A DNA stretch of 64,000 nt from CAYSAQ01 sp964429235 (GTDB lineage: Bacteria > Margulisbacteria > Riflemargulisbacteria > GWF2-35-9 > DYQY01): contig CAYSAQ010000001.1 of assembly GCA_964429235.1 (NCBI GenBank), positions 124,001-188,000 of the forward strand, read 5' to 3'. Position numbers and translations under genes: made by a program. The notes below the pieces were generated by a model that was given only the letters and a program-made list of their open reading frames with translations, had not been told where the DNA came from and did no database searches. Shown here piece after piece: positions 8,464-16,278 of the stretch (within the stretch, counting starts at the first letter, position 1; every line of letters starts with the position of its first letter).

Positions 8464-9236
8464 TAGGAAATAATCACTCCATTAAAGAAATTCACAATTT
8501 GAACAGCCAAATCATCCATGATGCCAACAACCTTAGACATCATTGTTGGTATTAACAACAAAAACAATATTGCGCCTAATGCTGGTTTCATCTGAAACCC
8601 TAAGAAAAAAACATTTACTTGTGGCGCTAACCTTGCCAGCAACCCTAGTGAGAAATCTAACATAAAAATAATAATAATAACGGGCAAGGCAATACTTATA
8701 GCTATAAGAAACATCTGCGACCCTAAATAACCTACATGGCTTACCCCCATTGGATATGCAATCTCACTAAACAAGGGAATAGTAGTATAACTTTGATGTA
8801 TGGCAGCTAGCAGCATATGGTGTCCATCAATTATTAAAAAAACAGCTACAGAAGTAATATACATCAACCTACTCATAATTGTTGCTTGTGCTCCAGTAGC
8901 AGGATCAAATGATGCAGCAACACTAAGACCCATTTGCATATCCATTATTGATCCGGAAAGCTGTATGCCATAAAAAATAAGCCTAGCTATAAACCCAATG
9001 AACAACCCTAACAAAAATTCATTAACAAAGGCTAGAATTAATTCAATTGGGTGCTCAGGAATAAGCACATTTTTAGGAATCATATACATCATTACAATAG
9101 CTATCCAGATAGCAAAGATTATCTTTAGCACTTGAGATACAGAACGCTCGCTGAAAAAGGGCATCAAAATAAAACAGCCAATTACTCTTGCTAAAACAAA
9201 TATAAATAATAAAGCTGAAGGACCGTCAATAGTCAT
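8463..9236 (-). CDS. fliR: Flagellar export gate protein FliR
   Basis: 257 residues with about six hydrophobic segments. Family features include the N-terminal FVLARVIGCFILMPFFSERSV and the central SMDMQMGLSVAASFDPATG-like stretch (SIMDMQMGLSVAASFDP). FliR completes the FliP5-FliQ4-FliR1 gate complex in the inner membrane through which flagellar subunits pass. It follows fliQ immediately and is followed by flhB, the classical order. Confidence 0.96.
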   Translation of the reverse strand: MTIDGPSALLFIFVLARVIGCFILMPFFSERSVSQVLKIIFAIWIAIVMMYMIPKNVLIPEHPIELILAFVNEFLLGLFIGFIARLIFYGIQLSGSIMDMQMGLSVAASFDPATGAQATIMSRLMYITSVAVFLIIDGHHMLLAAIHQSYTTIPLFSEIAYPMGVSHVGYLGSQMFLIAISIALPVIIIIFMLDFSLGLLARLAPQVNVFFLGFQMKPALGAILFLLLIPTMMSKVVGIMDDLAVQIVNFFNGVIIS

Positions 9237-9500
9237 TTATAAATAAGGGATTGTTGACCAGATAGTTATCACCCAAGAAGATAAACTTGCTGCGATCCAA
9301 GGAAATGCCACTGATATAACAAGAAATACTACAATCATCTTTGGAACAAATGTTAGTGTCTGCTCTTGAATCTGTGTAACTGCTTGAAATAATGAAACAA
9401 GCAATCCAATGACCAAACCTGAACCAACTACGGGTAACACAAGCGAAAGCAATAATGTAATTGCTTGTCGTAAATAATCAGTTGCTATACCTATAGTCAT
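9237..9500 (-). CDS. fliQ: Flagellar export gate protein FliQ
   Basis: 87 residues, two transmembrane helices, with the family signature VGLLVSLFQAVTQIQEQTLTF-like stretch (GLLVSLFQAVTQIQEQTL at about 31-48). FliQ is the small hairpin subunit that surrounds FliP/FliR in the export gate. It ends flush against fliR. Upstream, an unknown secreted-protein gene separates it from fliP by 861 nt, which breaks the usual fliP-fliQ adjacency. Confidence 0.96.
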   Translation of the reverse strand: MTIGIATDYLRQAITLLLSLVLPVVGSGLVIGLLVSLFQAVTQIQEQTLTFVPKMIVVFLVISVAFPWIAASLSSWVITIWSTIPYL

Positions 9501-9502
9501 GA

Positions 9503-10363
9503 TTATTTAGTATACACCCTTTCTTTTACTATTGTAACCGTAGTAGGGTAGTTCGAGCCAGGTAAAGGAATTGTTACAAATCTTTTCATTCCTGGCCTAA
9601 TAACGGTTATTTCTCCAATACTTTTATGGCTACTACTATAATCACTAAACAATTCATCTCCCAACAAGAAGACACTTGCTGCAGGTCCACCATTTGCAGT
9701 AAATAATAACTGATAAGTTCCTAATTCAGAGAAATCTAAAAAAAATTCATGTTTTACGCCATAATTTCCAACCAGCAAATATGGCCCATTATTCAAATAT
9801 TCCTCTTCCACACCTATCTTCAAATTGTATCTAATTCTATCTTTATCAATCTTTAACCTTTTGGAAATAATTTTATTTTCAAAAATACAAGTTTCCTTAT
9901 CAATAAACACGTCGGATTCCTTGTTGAAATATATTTTAACTTTTAATGGCTCATTGATATTGTCTGGGAAAACATCAATTATGCCTGAAAATACATCTAA
10001 ATCTTTCATAGTGTACTCCCACTGCATAGGTAACTTAATATGCCTGGATGCATCTTCATTCTGTAAAAATCTTTCACCAAGAATTTTACCCACATAAAGC
10101 TCACTTTCATTTGGCCCTGCAAAATGATCTTTTATCCTTGCTCCTGCAACTTTATTCCCTATTACCTCTATATAAATAATTCCATTATTGCCTGATTTAT
10201 TACAATGTGAAAAAAACAAACGAAAACTTCCAGTAACTTCAACTTCAAATAATGATCCATCATTAATAAAACTCTCTGGCTGATTACTAAAAACCAATTT
10301 ACTTGGTTCTGAAGAAAATAAAAATGAAAATAAAACTAAAAAGACTAGTAAATACTTAACCAA
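9503..10363 (-). CDS. Exported protein of unknown function inserted between fliP and fliQ
   Basis: 286 residues, not a family I recognise. The probable start is a TTG at 10363 that overlaps the fliP stop (TTGGTTAA). The first 18 residues (MVKYLLVFLVLFSFLFSS) form a signal peptide or anchor. The rest looks mostly beta with no extra membrane helix; it includes LFEVEVTGSFRLFFSHCNK, LGTYQLLFTANGGPAASVFLL and a C-terminal IRPGMKRFVTIPLPG. Two cysteines lie at about 55 and 140. It is tightly packed (2 nt to fliQ), so it is co-expressed with the export gate. A periplasmic flagellar or envelope accessory role is an inference from position only. Confidence 0.75.
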   Translation of the reverse strand: MVKYLLVFLVLFSFLFSSEPSKLVFSNQPESFINDGSLFEVEVTGSFRLFFSHCNKSGNNGIIYIEVIGNKVAGARIKDHFAGPNESELYVGKILGERFLQNEDASRHIKLPMQWEYTMKDLDVFSGIIDVFPDNINEPLKVKIYFNKESDVFIDKETCIFENKIISKRLKIDKDRIRYNLKIGVEEEYLNNGPYLLVGNYGVKHEFFLDFSELGTYQLLFTANGGPAASVFLLGDELFSDYSSSHKSIGEITVIRPGMKRFVTIPLPGSNYPTTVTIVKERVYTK

Positions 10364-11024
10364 TATAACTCTGCATTAAACCTTTAGCTATAAGGTTGAA
10401 TCCATCAACTAAAACAAAAAGAAGTATCTTAAAAGGCAATGATATCATTACAGGAGACAACATCATCATACCAAGTGAAAGTAAAATATTCGCAATTAAT
10501 AAATCCACCAATATAAATGGCAAGAAAATAATAAAGGCTATAGTAAATGCAGTTTTAAGTTCACTCATCATAAATGCAGGGATTAAAACAAATATAGGAA
10601 TATCATCTTTTGAATCAATTTTCTCTAAGTCCAAATCAGCAAATTGAGAGAATAATGCCAAATCATTCTCATTAACTTGTTTAAACATGAATTCTCGCAA
10701 TGGCTGAATTCCAATCGCTATTGCTTGATTCTGTGTAATTTCACCTTGAACATATGGGGTTAAAGCATTCTCATTAATATCGTTCCACACTGGGGACATG
10801 ACAAATATCGTCATAAAAAGAGCTATTGCTACAATGACCATGTTTGGTGGTGACTGCTGAGTCCCCATAGCACTTCTTAGCAATCCAAAAACAATTGTAA
10901 TTCTTAAAAAAGAAGTTACCGATATTAAAAAAAATGGAACAAAAGACATCAATGATAGCAACAAGATTAAATTAATCGAATTACTAAATTGAATAGGAGT
11001 ATCTATTAAAGTAGCTAAATCCAT
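10356..11024 (-). CDS. fliP: Flagellar export gate protein FliP
   Basis: 222 residues. Family signatures are clear: FFLISVTSFLRITIVFGLLRSAMGTQQSPPN (about 31-61) and the C-terminal VLVDGFNLIAKGLMQSY, with four membrane segments. FliP forms the pentameric core of the export gate. This copy is a little shorter than the enterobacterial protein, mainly because the cleavable N-terminal signal region is short. It follows fliO by 1 nt and overlaps the start of the unknown exported gene downstream. Confidence 0.96.
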   Translation of the reverse strand: MDLATLIDTPIQFSNSINLILLLSLMSFVPFFLISVTSFLRITIVFGLLRSAMGTQQSPPNMVIVAIALFMTIFVMSPVWNDINENALTPYVQGEITQNQAIAIGIQPLREFMFKQVNENDLALFSQFADLDLEKIDSKDDIPIFVLIPAFMMSELKTAFTIAFIIFLPFILVDLLIANILLSLGMMMLSPVMISLPFKILLFVLVDGFNLIAKGLMQSYIG

Positions 11025-11025
11025 A

Positions 11026-11367
11026 CTACTTGCTAGCAGCTGTATTGCTTACAGTGCTCTTAGCTTTCCTTTCAACTTTTTTTTCAGTTAATATTTTAGA
11101 AAAATCTTTTATAGATTGAGCTTCTAAAGGCTGTAAGGAGTTAATTGTTTTATTACTAAAGCTCATTATGAACTCTTTTTCATCAACACCAACTAAATAT
11201 AGTCCTACACCAGGACCTATCGCAATATGCTCTATTATCTTCAATCTTTTAGATTTGTTTGATGATGTTTTTCTTCCTGGAAATATTGAAAGAGCAAAGT
11301 AAATTAAGTACAGCATTGCCCCAATCGCTATTAAAGATAGAAAAATTCTAATATAGTGCTGAAGCAT
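11026..11367 (-). CDS. fliO: Flagellar biosynthesis protein FliO (FliO/FliZ family)
   Basis: 113 residues: one N-terminal transmembrane helix (about 6-30), a basic stretch (GRKTSSNKSKRLKIIEHIAIGPGVGLYLVGVDEKEFIM) that matches the small beta domain of FliO, and a Lys/Ala-rich tail. FliO stabilises FliP during gate assembly. The sequence is weakly conserved in the family, so position directly between fliN and fliP supports the call. Confidence 0.88.
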   Translation of the reverse strand: MLQHYIRIFLSLIAIGAMLYLIYFALSIFPGRKTSSNKSKRLKIIEHIAIGPGVGLYLVGVDEKEFIMSFSNKTINSLQPLEAQSIKDFSKILTEKKVERKAKSTVSNTAASK

Positions 11368-11368
11368 G

Positions 11369-12280
11369 TTAAGACTTCACAATATCTTTTATCATAATCC
11401 CATAATTGCTATCAATTGCAACAACTTCTCCTGTTGCAATCAGTTCACCATTAATCTTTAGGTCTAGTGGCTCACCATAAAACTTATCTAGCTCAATTAC
11501 AGAACCCTTTGATAGGTCATGTACATCTTTTAATGATATTGTCGTATTGCCTAAAAAAACATCAATTGTTACAGGAATATTAGAAAACAAATCAACATTA
11601 AATCCCTCACCAGTAATTTGGTTACTAACTTCAGGAAAATCTATTTTTTTAACATTAATATATTCTTGGCTCATAGCATCTGAAAACTCATCATAATTTA
11701 AAGTGGTCTTTCCCATCTCGAATCCTTTATTATCTTCTACTTTAGGATTGTTATCAATTATATTAATTGTGTCATTTTGCTGTTCATTTGTAAATGAGTT
11801 ATCTGGAAAGCTAACCTCATTATGAACTATATCTTTAATCATTTCTTGCTCATGCTCATTAATATTTGGCATAGGCTGACTAACAATCCCTGATATTTCA
11901 TGTAATTCTTCTTCTAATGCCTCTTCTTTCTCAATAATTTCTGAGAGCTCTTTAGTCCCAAAATCTTCATCTAGAGTACTTTTATTTTCAATCCCAATAT
12001 TTGCATCTATAGTCTCTAAATCTAAATCAACATTCTCATCAAAATCAAAATTGTCTAAATCAAAAATATCTTTGCTATTTTCACTATCATCATCCAAATT
12101 AAATTCATCTGCAACTTCAACTTCTTCAAGAGTCTCTTCTTTAGTCGCAACAATAGTCTCTTCTTCAGGAGGCATGCTTAAATCTAATGAGATATCTTCC
12201 AATCCGCTTAAATCTGAATCAGATTCTCCAAAAAAATCATCCTCTAACATCTTTTTCAATTCATCTTTATTCACAGCCAT
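11369..12280 (-). CDS. fliN: Flagellar switch protein FliN with a long acidic N-terminal region
   Basis: 303 residues from ATG at 12280, chosen because GGGAGAA sits 7-13 nt upstream; the start overlaps the fliM stop (TAATG). Only the last 80 or so residues (FSNIPVTIDVFLGNTTISLKDV ... GEVVAIDSNYGIMIKDI) form the SpoA/FliN domain that builds the lower C-ring. The first about 220 residues are Asp/Glu/Ser-rich and probably disordered; they lack a recognisable CheC phosphatase domain as in FliY. Standard FliN is about 100-140 residues, so the long acidic arm is unusual. FliN binds FliH to dock export cargo and forms the C-ring with FliM. Confidence 0.88.
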   Translation of the reverse strand: MAVNKDELKKMLEDDFFGESDSDLSGLEDISLDLSMPPEEETIVATKEETLEEVEVADEFNLDDDSENSKDIFDLDNFDFDENVDLDLETIDANIGIENKSTLDEDFGTKELSEIIEKEEALEEELHEISGIVSQPMPNINEHEQEMIKDIVHNEVSFPDNSFTNEQQNDTINIIDNNPKVEDNKGFEMGKTTLNYDEFSDAMSQEYINVKKIDFPEVSNQITGEGFNVDLFSNIPVTIDVFLGNTTISLKDVHDLSKGSVIELDKFYGEPLDLKINGELIATGEVVAIDSNYGIMIKDIVKS

Positions 12281-13353
12281 TATAAGTTCTCCCAATCAAA
12301 TTCATCTTCAGCGCTTTCCTCTTCTTCTATAACAGATTTCTCTGCCTCTAACTCTTCCTTAACATCTACTTCATCGAATGAGTCCATAAGCAATTCCTCT
12401 TCATGAACCTGGTCAACAGACTCTCCTAAGTCCATGCTTTCGGCTACTTCTGAATAGGAGCTACTAACTATTTGCTCTTCAATTTTTATAGCATATTTGC
12501 CCTCACTTTGACCAACGGTACTATTAAAAAAAAGCTGATCTGCTAATACAAACTTAATTGACTCCCCTACCTTATTATTCAGCACCAAAACATCACCTTG
12601 CTGAATATTCATGAATTCACCAAAGGTTAATTTTGCTTTACCAAGCTGAACAACTGCATCAGTAGTAATACTACGTTTCATTGAATCTGATAAAGACACA
12701 CCAATATCTTTTTTCACATTTATTCTCTGCAAAAAATTATCAGATGAATGCTCAGAATAAAATAATTTAATAACTGATTCATTGCTATTAGCAAAACTTA
12801 CATTAAAATTTACGTTCACTAAATTTTGATTAGCTGCTAAGAATTTCATAGTTTCTATCTTACCTAAATGATAGTTAACTTTATAATCCTTATCTAAAAA
12901 CTTACTTGTCTTGAAATATTCTTCAAAAAACTCACTATAAAAAGCGTTAATAATAACCATTTCCATATCGCTAAAGGAAAAACTACCTATTTTACTCATA
13001 TCAGAACCAAAGTACATCCCTAGTAAATTCATTAAGAAAACATTATCTAATGAAAATATAAACTGACCTCTTTTATCCTGATACTCAACAACTAAGTCAT
13101 TGCCTAATATCCGATCTAAATCATTTATAAAAACTTTGTTTGATGAAACTGATTTTAAAGTAAGTAATAACTGATAGTTGTCAGTAGCTTTATTAATAAC
13201 TTCTTTCATCCATTTAATAAAAATGTTCAATTCAGATAGCACGTTTGATTTAGAGGTCTCTGACAACTCTTCCTTCATCAGCGATGCTTCTGGGTGATAT
13301 AAATGCCACTGCCCTAAACTCTTGGGCAGTTTTATATCCACACTAACTACCAT
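12280..13353 (-). CDS. fliM: FliM-like flagellar motor switch protein
   Basis: 357 residues. The middle part (about 40-210) fits a divergent FliM/CheC-like domain (VFLMNLLGMYFGSDM, FSFSDMEMVIINAFYSEFFEEYF). Residues about 225-295 form a SpoA domain (VVQLGKAKLTFGEFMNIQQGDVLVL). The extreme N-terminus lacks the usual DEIDALL-type CheY-P binding peptide. The C-terminus is instead a roughly 55-residue acidic tail ending EDEFDWENL. Neighbours are the hook gene upstream and fliN downstream. The FliM role is supported by order and the SpoA domain, while coupling to CheY-P by the usual peptide is doubtful. Confidence 0.82.
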   Translation of the reverse strand: MVVSVDIKLPKSLGQWHLYHPEASLMKEELSETSKSNVLSELNIFIKWMKEVINKATDNYQLLLTLKSVSSNKVFINDLDRILGNDLVVEYQDKRGQFIFSLDNVFLMNLLGMYFGSDMSKIGSFSFSDMEMVIINAFYSEFFEEYFKTSKFLDKDYKVNYHLGKIETMKFLAANQNLVNVNFNVSFANSNESVIKLFYSEHSSDNFLQRINVKKDIGVSLSDSMKRSITTDAVVQLGKAKLTFGEFMNIQQGDVLVLNNKVGESIKFVLADQLFFNSTVGQSEGKYAIKIEEQIVSSSYSEVAESMDLGESVDQVHEEELLMDSFDEVDVKEELEAEKSVIEEEESAEDEFDWENL

Positions 13354-13356
13354 TTA

Positions 13357-14214
13357 CTACGTTCCTAACTGTTGTATTATATTCTCTATCTGCTGACTTG
13401 CTATCTTTACTGCTGTTAAACTTGCAGACATAGCACGTTGCACTTCCATTGCATCTACTGTTTCTCCAATAAAAAACACATTAGATTTTTCTACTGCCTG
13501 AGACAAAGCTTCTCCCATACCATTTGTAGATGGTGGAGATGGCTCAAAAGGTATGCCCGCAGCCGGGGTAGCCTTATAAGTAGACCCATCGTGTTGAATT
13601 AAAGCTGACTTATTTGGAAAATCTGTGAGTGCAACTTGATACAATGGATTCGCAAGCTCAAATTCACCATTAGCTGATAAATCAAAGTCTTCTACCATAA
13701 TCCCTCTTGTACCCTCGTACTGCCAACCAGCATTAACAGGATTTTCAACTAGTATTGGCTCAATCTTACTAGTATCGAAGTTGCCACCTCCAGTTGATTT
13801 GTACCCATAAACATTTCTGCCTGAATTATCTAACAGATATCCACTTTCATTAAATTTAAAGTTTCCTGCTCTTGTATATAAAAAAGTATTCCCTTGATCA
13901 GGAGATACAATAAATAGCCCATTACCTTGTACTGCTAAATCTAATTGACTGCCTGTTCCTAATTCTCCCTGAGTAAAATCAATTGTAATATTTGCTAACG
14001 CTACACTTGAACCTTCCTGATATGGATTTGTTCCCCCTTGTGTCATTGTTCCTGCTGAGCCAGTATTTAAAACTTTATTAAAAATAGTCTTAAAAGAATA
14101 CTTTAAGGATTTATATCCAGTAGTACTCATATTTCCCATATTTGCAGTTTGAAGTCTTAGAGCTGTTTCAAAAGCCCTCATCGCATTTTCACCGTTCTTC
14201 ATAATATCTAGCAT
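13357..14214 (-). CDS. Flagellar hook/basal-body rod protein (FlgE/FlgF/FlgG family)
   Basis: 285 residues. The N-terminus (AFETALRLQTANMGNMSTTGYKS) is the conserved rod/hook motif, with ALANITIDFTQGELGTGSQLDLAVQGNGLFIV and TRAGNFKFNESGYL in the middle and a C-terminal coiled coil (VDAMEVQRAMSASLTAVKIASQQIENIIQ). Length is nearer FlgG (about 260) than a full FlgE (about 400), yet its place after flgD suggests the hook protein. It assembles axially outside the inner membrane after export through FlhB/FliPQR. Family is sure, paralogue is not. Confidence 0.9.
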   Translation of the reverse strand: MLDIMKNGENAMRAFETALRLQTANMGNMSTTGYKSLKYSFKTIFNKVLNTGSAGTMTQGGTNPYQEGSSVALANITIDFTQGELGTGSQLDLAVQGNGLFIVSPDQGNTFLYTRAGNFKFNESGYLLDNSGRNVYGYKSTGGGNFDTSKIEPILVENPVNAGWQYEGTRGIMVEDFDLSANGEFELANPLYQVALTDFPNKSALIQHDGSTYKATPAAGIPFEPSPPSTNGMGEALSQAVEKSNVFFIGETVDAMEVQRAMSASLTAVKIASQQIENIIQQLGT

Positions 14215-14215
14215 G

Positions 14216-14809
14216 TCAATTCCCCCCTTTTACTTCCAGCAGCTGATCCATAGCAATAAGATCACCCTCAATTCTGAAGTAAATGCCCCCCTGGTCATTC
14301 ACCACACTCTCAATCGTTCCTGTCAGCCGCTGACCATTAAATGAATAAATGGCCTCTTTGTCTATTAGATTAGCTGAGCTGTTCAAAAGTTCCAAAGAAG
14401 TTGCAGAAGTACTAGATCCTGATTGCTGATTCTGCAATTGCATAATTTGAGTATAGTAATCATAGCTACCTGCAAATGGGTCTGAACTAGATGATCCAAA
14501 TACATCTGAGGATGAACCACCTAATAATCCATCTACTGAATCACTATCATCATCATTAGAGATAAAACTGTTAAATATATTGGTGAAACCTTGTTGAAAG
14601 TATAGAACAGCTTCCTCTGGTTTATTCTGGTCCAAAGTATATTTTGAACTTGTTGCTGCACTATAATTATATGAACTTGTATCATTACTTATCATATTAG
14701 TTAAGTTAGCACCTGAAAATGGCAGTGTCAATTCAGGGCAATCCTTTCTGCATATAGCGTTATCGACAAAATGACCACAATGAGTTATCAAGTTCACTTG
14801 TTCATCCAT
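14216..14809 (-). CDS. flgD: FlgD-like hook-capping protein
   Basis: 197 residues as drawn. The C-terminal third (NSSANLIDKEAIYSFNGQ, then GTIESVVNDQGGIYFRIEGDLIAMDQLLEV) matches the conserved FlgD segment after the YTQIMQLQNQ helix that corresponds to the LLxxQLxNQDP region. The Fn3/tudor C-terminal domains of longer FlgDs are absent. FlgD caps the growing hook and directs hook subunit assembly. The start is uncertain: ATG at 14809 lies inside a direct repeat, has no Shine-Dalgarno sequence and adds four cysteines within its first 25 residues, unusual for an axial protein. ATG at 14695 (MISNDTSSY) is the alternative. Confidence 0.75.
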   Translation of the reverse strand: MDEQVNLITHCGHFVDNAICRKDCPELTLPFSGANLTNMISNDTSSYNYSAATSSKYTLDQNKPEEAVLYFQQGFTNIFNSFISNDDDSDSVDGLLGGSSSDVFGSSSSDPFAGSYDYYTQIMQLQNQQSGSSTSATSLELLNSSANLIDKEAIYSFNGQRLTGTIESVVNDQGGIYFRIEGDLIAMDQLLEVKGGN

Positions 14810-14821
14810 TCACTTGTTCAT
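14793..14821. repeat. Two copies of a 13-bp direct repeat over the flgD start
   Basis: TTCACTTGTTCAT occurs at 14793-14805 and 14809-14821, a period of 16 nt. The repeat covers the possible flgD ATG at 14809. On the coding strand the upstream copy gives an alternative ATG followed after two codons by TGA, so slipped repeats could alter the start of flgD. Confidence 0.75.
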
Positions 14822-14866
14822 TCTAAAGCATAGCTTAGAACAAAAAAAGCTCACATATCCCCAACA

Positions 14867-14924
14867 ACTATTGAACAATTGAACAAATAAACTATTGAAC
14901 TACAAATTAGACACCTGTGGATAA
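14867..14924. promoter_or_regulatory. TTGAAC repeats and a perfect DnaA-box sequence upstream of the flagellar operon
   Basis: ACTATTGAAC occurs at 14867-14876 and 14891-14900, with a third TTGAAC at 14879-14884. TGTGGATAA at 14916-14924 is, on the minus strand, the consensus DnaA box TTATCCACA. The segment lies in the 139-nt gap between obg and flgD. Repeats ahead of an operon start suggest a control region; binding by DnaA is inferred from a single box only. Confidence 0.4.
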
Positions 14925-14948
14925 CTATAATATATTTATTTTTTGTGA

Positions 14949-15935
14949 TTAATGGACAAACTTAACTAATTCAGCTAAAAGGACATCTACACCTTCACCT
15001 GTTACTGCTGAAATATAAAAAACTCTTTCATTGAATTCTTTCCTATACTCATCTAGCACACTGCGATCTTGCAAGGTATCAATCATATTAAAAACTATCA
15101 GTTGTTTCTTGTCTAAGATTTCCTCATTATATAATCCAAGTTCTCTATTCAACATATCAAATGCTTCTTTTGGATTCATTGTTTTAAAATCAGATACATT
15201 TAGCATATGTACAAGAACACGTGTTCTTTCAACATGTCTTAAGAATTGATAACCTAGACCATGCCCCTCATGTGCATCTTCAATAATTCCTGGAACATCT
15301 GCAATAACAAATTGTTTTTCACCTTTGTAGTTCACAACACCTAAGTTTGGAACCAATGTAGTAAATGGATAATTAGCTATCTTAGGCTTAGCATTTGTAA
15401 CTCTAGATATAAACGAAGACTTTCCTATATTTGGAAGTCCAATAATGCCTACGTCGGCAATCATCTTTAGTTCTAAGTGAATATTAAACTCTTCTCCCGG
15501 GGTTCCAGGTTGAGAATAGTAAGGAGTCTGATTTACTGAATTGGCAAATCTAGCATTACCCTTTCCGCCAAAACCACCTTTAGCTAAAACATATTCCTGT
15601 CCAGCTTCGATAAGATCTACAATAATATCTCCATCGTTCTCATTATTTGTGATTGTAGTACCAATAGGAAGGCTTAAAACAATATCCTCACCTTTTTTTC
15701 CATAACAGTCTCTACCTTCTCCAGGTAATCCTGATTGTGCTTTATATATTTTTTTATAATGAAAATCCATCAAACTCTTTAATCTAGAATCAGCCTTAAG
15801 GATGATATCGCCACCCTTGCCGCCATCACCCCCATCAGGTCCACCTCTAGGAACATACTTCTCACGTCTAAAGCTAATACAGCCTTGTCCGCCATTTCCT
15901 GATTTAATTTCTATATCGGCTACGTCTATAAACAT
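14949..15935 (-). CDS. obg: GTPase Obg/CgtA
   Basis: 328 residues. The Gly-rich Obg fold (1-158) has the typical RGGPDGGDGGKGGD (30-43) and GGFGGKGNARF. The G domain follows with GLPNIGKSS (166-174, P-loop), DVPGII (213-218, G3) and NMID (G4, where many family members have NKxD/NKMD). There is no extra C-terminal OCT domain, as in other short Obg proteins. Obg links GTP level to late 50S assembly. It follows the L21 and L27 genes, its common neighbours, but a terminator-like hairpin stands between them. The start at 15935 has AGGAG upstream. Confidence 0.96.
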   Translation of the reverse strand: MFIDVADIEIKSGNGGQGCISFRREKYVPRGGPDGGDGGKGGDIILKADSRLKSLMDFHYKKIYKAQSGLPGEGRDCYGKKGEDIVLSLPIGTTITNNENDGDIIVDLIEAGQEYVLAKGGFGGKGNARFANSVNQTPYYSQPGTPGEEFNIHLELKMIADVGIIGLPNIGKSSFISRVTNAKPKIANYPFTTLVPNLGVVNYKGEKQFVIADVPGIIEDAHEGHGLGYQFLRHVERTRVLVHMLNVSDFKTMNPKEAFDMLNRELGLYNEEILDKKQLIVFNMIDTLQDRSVLDEYRKEFNERVFYISAVTGEGVDVLLAELVKFVH

Positions 15936-15956
15936 TTATTACTCCTATAATAATAA

Positions 15957-15981
15957 AAAAGCGGACACAATGTCCGCTTTT
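15957..15981 (-). terminator. Rho-independent terminator/attenuator between rpmA and obg
   Basis: GCGGACA (15961-15967) and TGTCCGC (15971-15977) pair over a 3-nt loop, extended by four A-T pairs. On the minus strand the stem is followed by a run of T (CTTTTTTATT). It lies after the rpmA stop and before the obg start, so it should reduce read-through into obg. Confidence 0.85.
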
Positions 15982-16008
15982 CATTATATAACAAAACTAA
16001 GTATTTCT

Positions 16009-16266
16009 TTAAGCTGCTACTTCTACGCTAACTTTTTTACTATTACCTTTTACATCTTCGAATAAAACTCTGCCTTCTATTAATGAGAATATAGTGTAGT
16101 CTCTTCCTAACCCTACATTCCTTCCTGGTTTGAATTTTGTACCTCTTTGTCTGATGATGATATTACCTGCTATTACTTTTTCTCCACCAAACTTCTTTAC
16201 ACCTAAGTACTTAGGATTGCTGTCTCTTCCGTTACTGGTACTACCTTTTCCCTTTTTATGTGCCAT
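16009..16266 (-). CDS. rpmA: 50S ribosomal protein bL27
   Basis: 85 residues, the usual length. It begins MAHKKGKGSTSNGRDS, the conserved N-terminal arm that reaches the peptidyl-transferase centre, and has GGEKVIAGNIIIRQRGTKFKPG and VGLGRDYTIF. It lacks the cleavable N-terminal extension that Firmicutes L27 carries, and there is no Prp protease gene between rplU and rpmA, which agrees with a non-Firmicutes origin. AAGGAG precedes the ATG. It is co-transcribed with rplU. Confidence 0.97.
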   Translation of the reverse strand: MAHKKGKGSTSNGRDSNPKYLGVKKFGGEKVIAGNIIIRQRGTKFKPGRNVGLGRDYTIFSLIEGRVLFEDVKGNSKKVSVEVAA

Positions 16267-16278
16267 ATTAGTAGCTCC

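Noticed and set aside
14793..14821. CRISPR array
   Set aside because: Two repeats of 13 bp with a 3-nt spacer, no cas genes.
14867..14924. Chromosome replication origin
   Set aside because: Only one consensus DnaA box, no dnaA/dnaN neighbours and no change of gene strand bias at this point.
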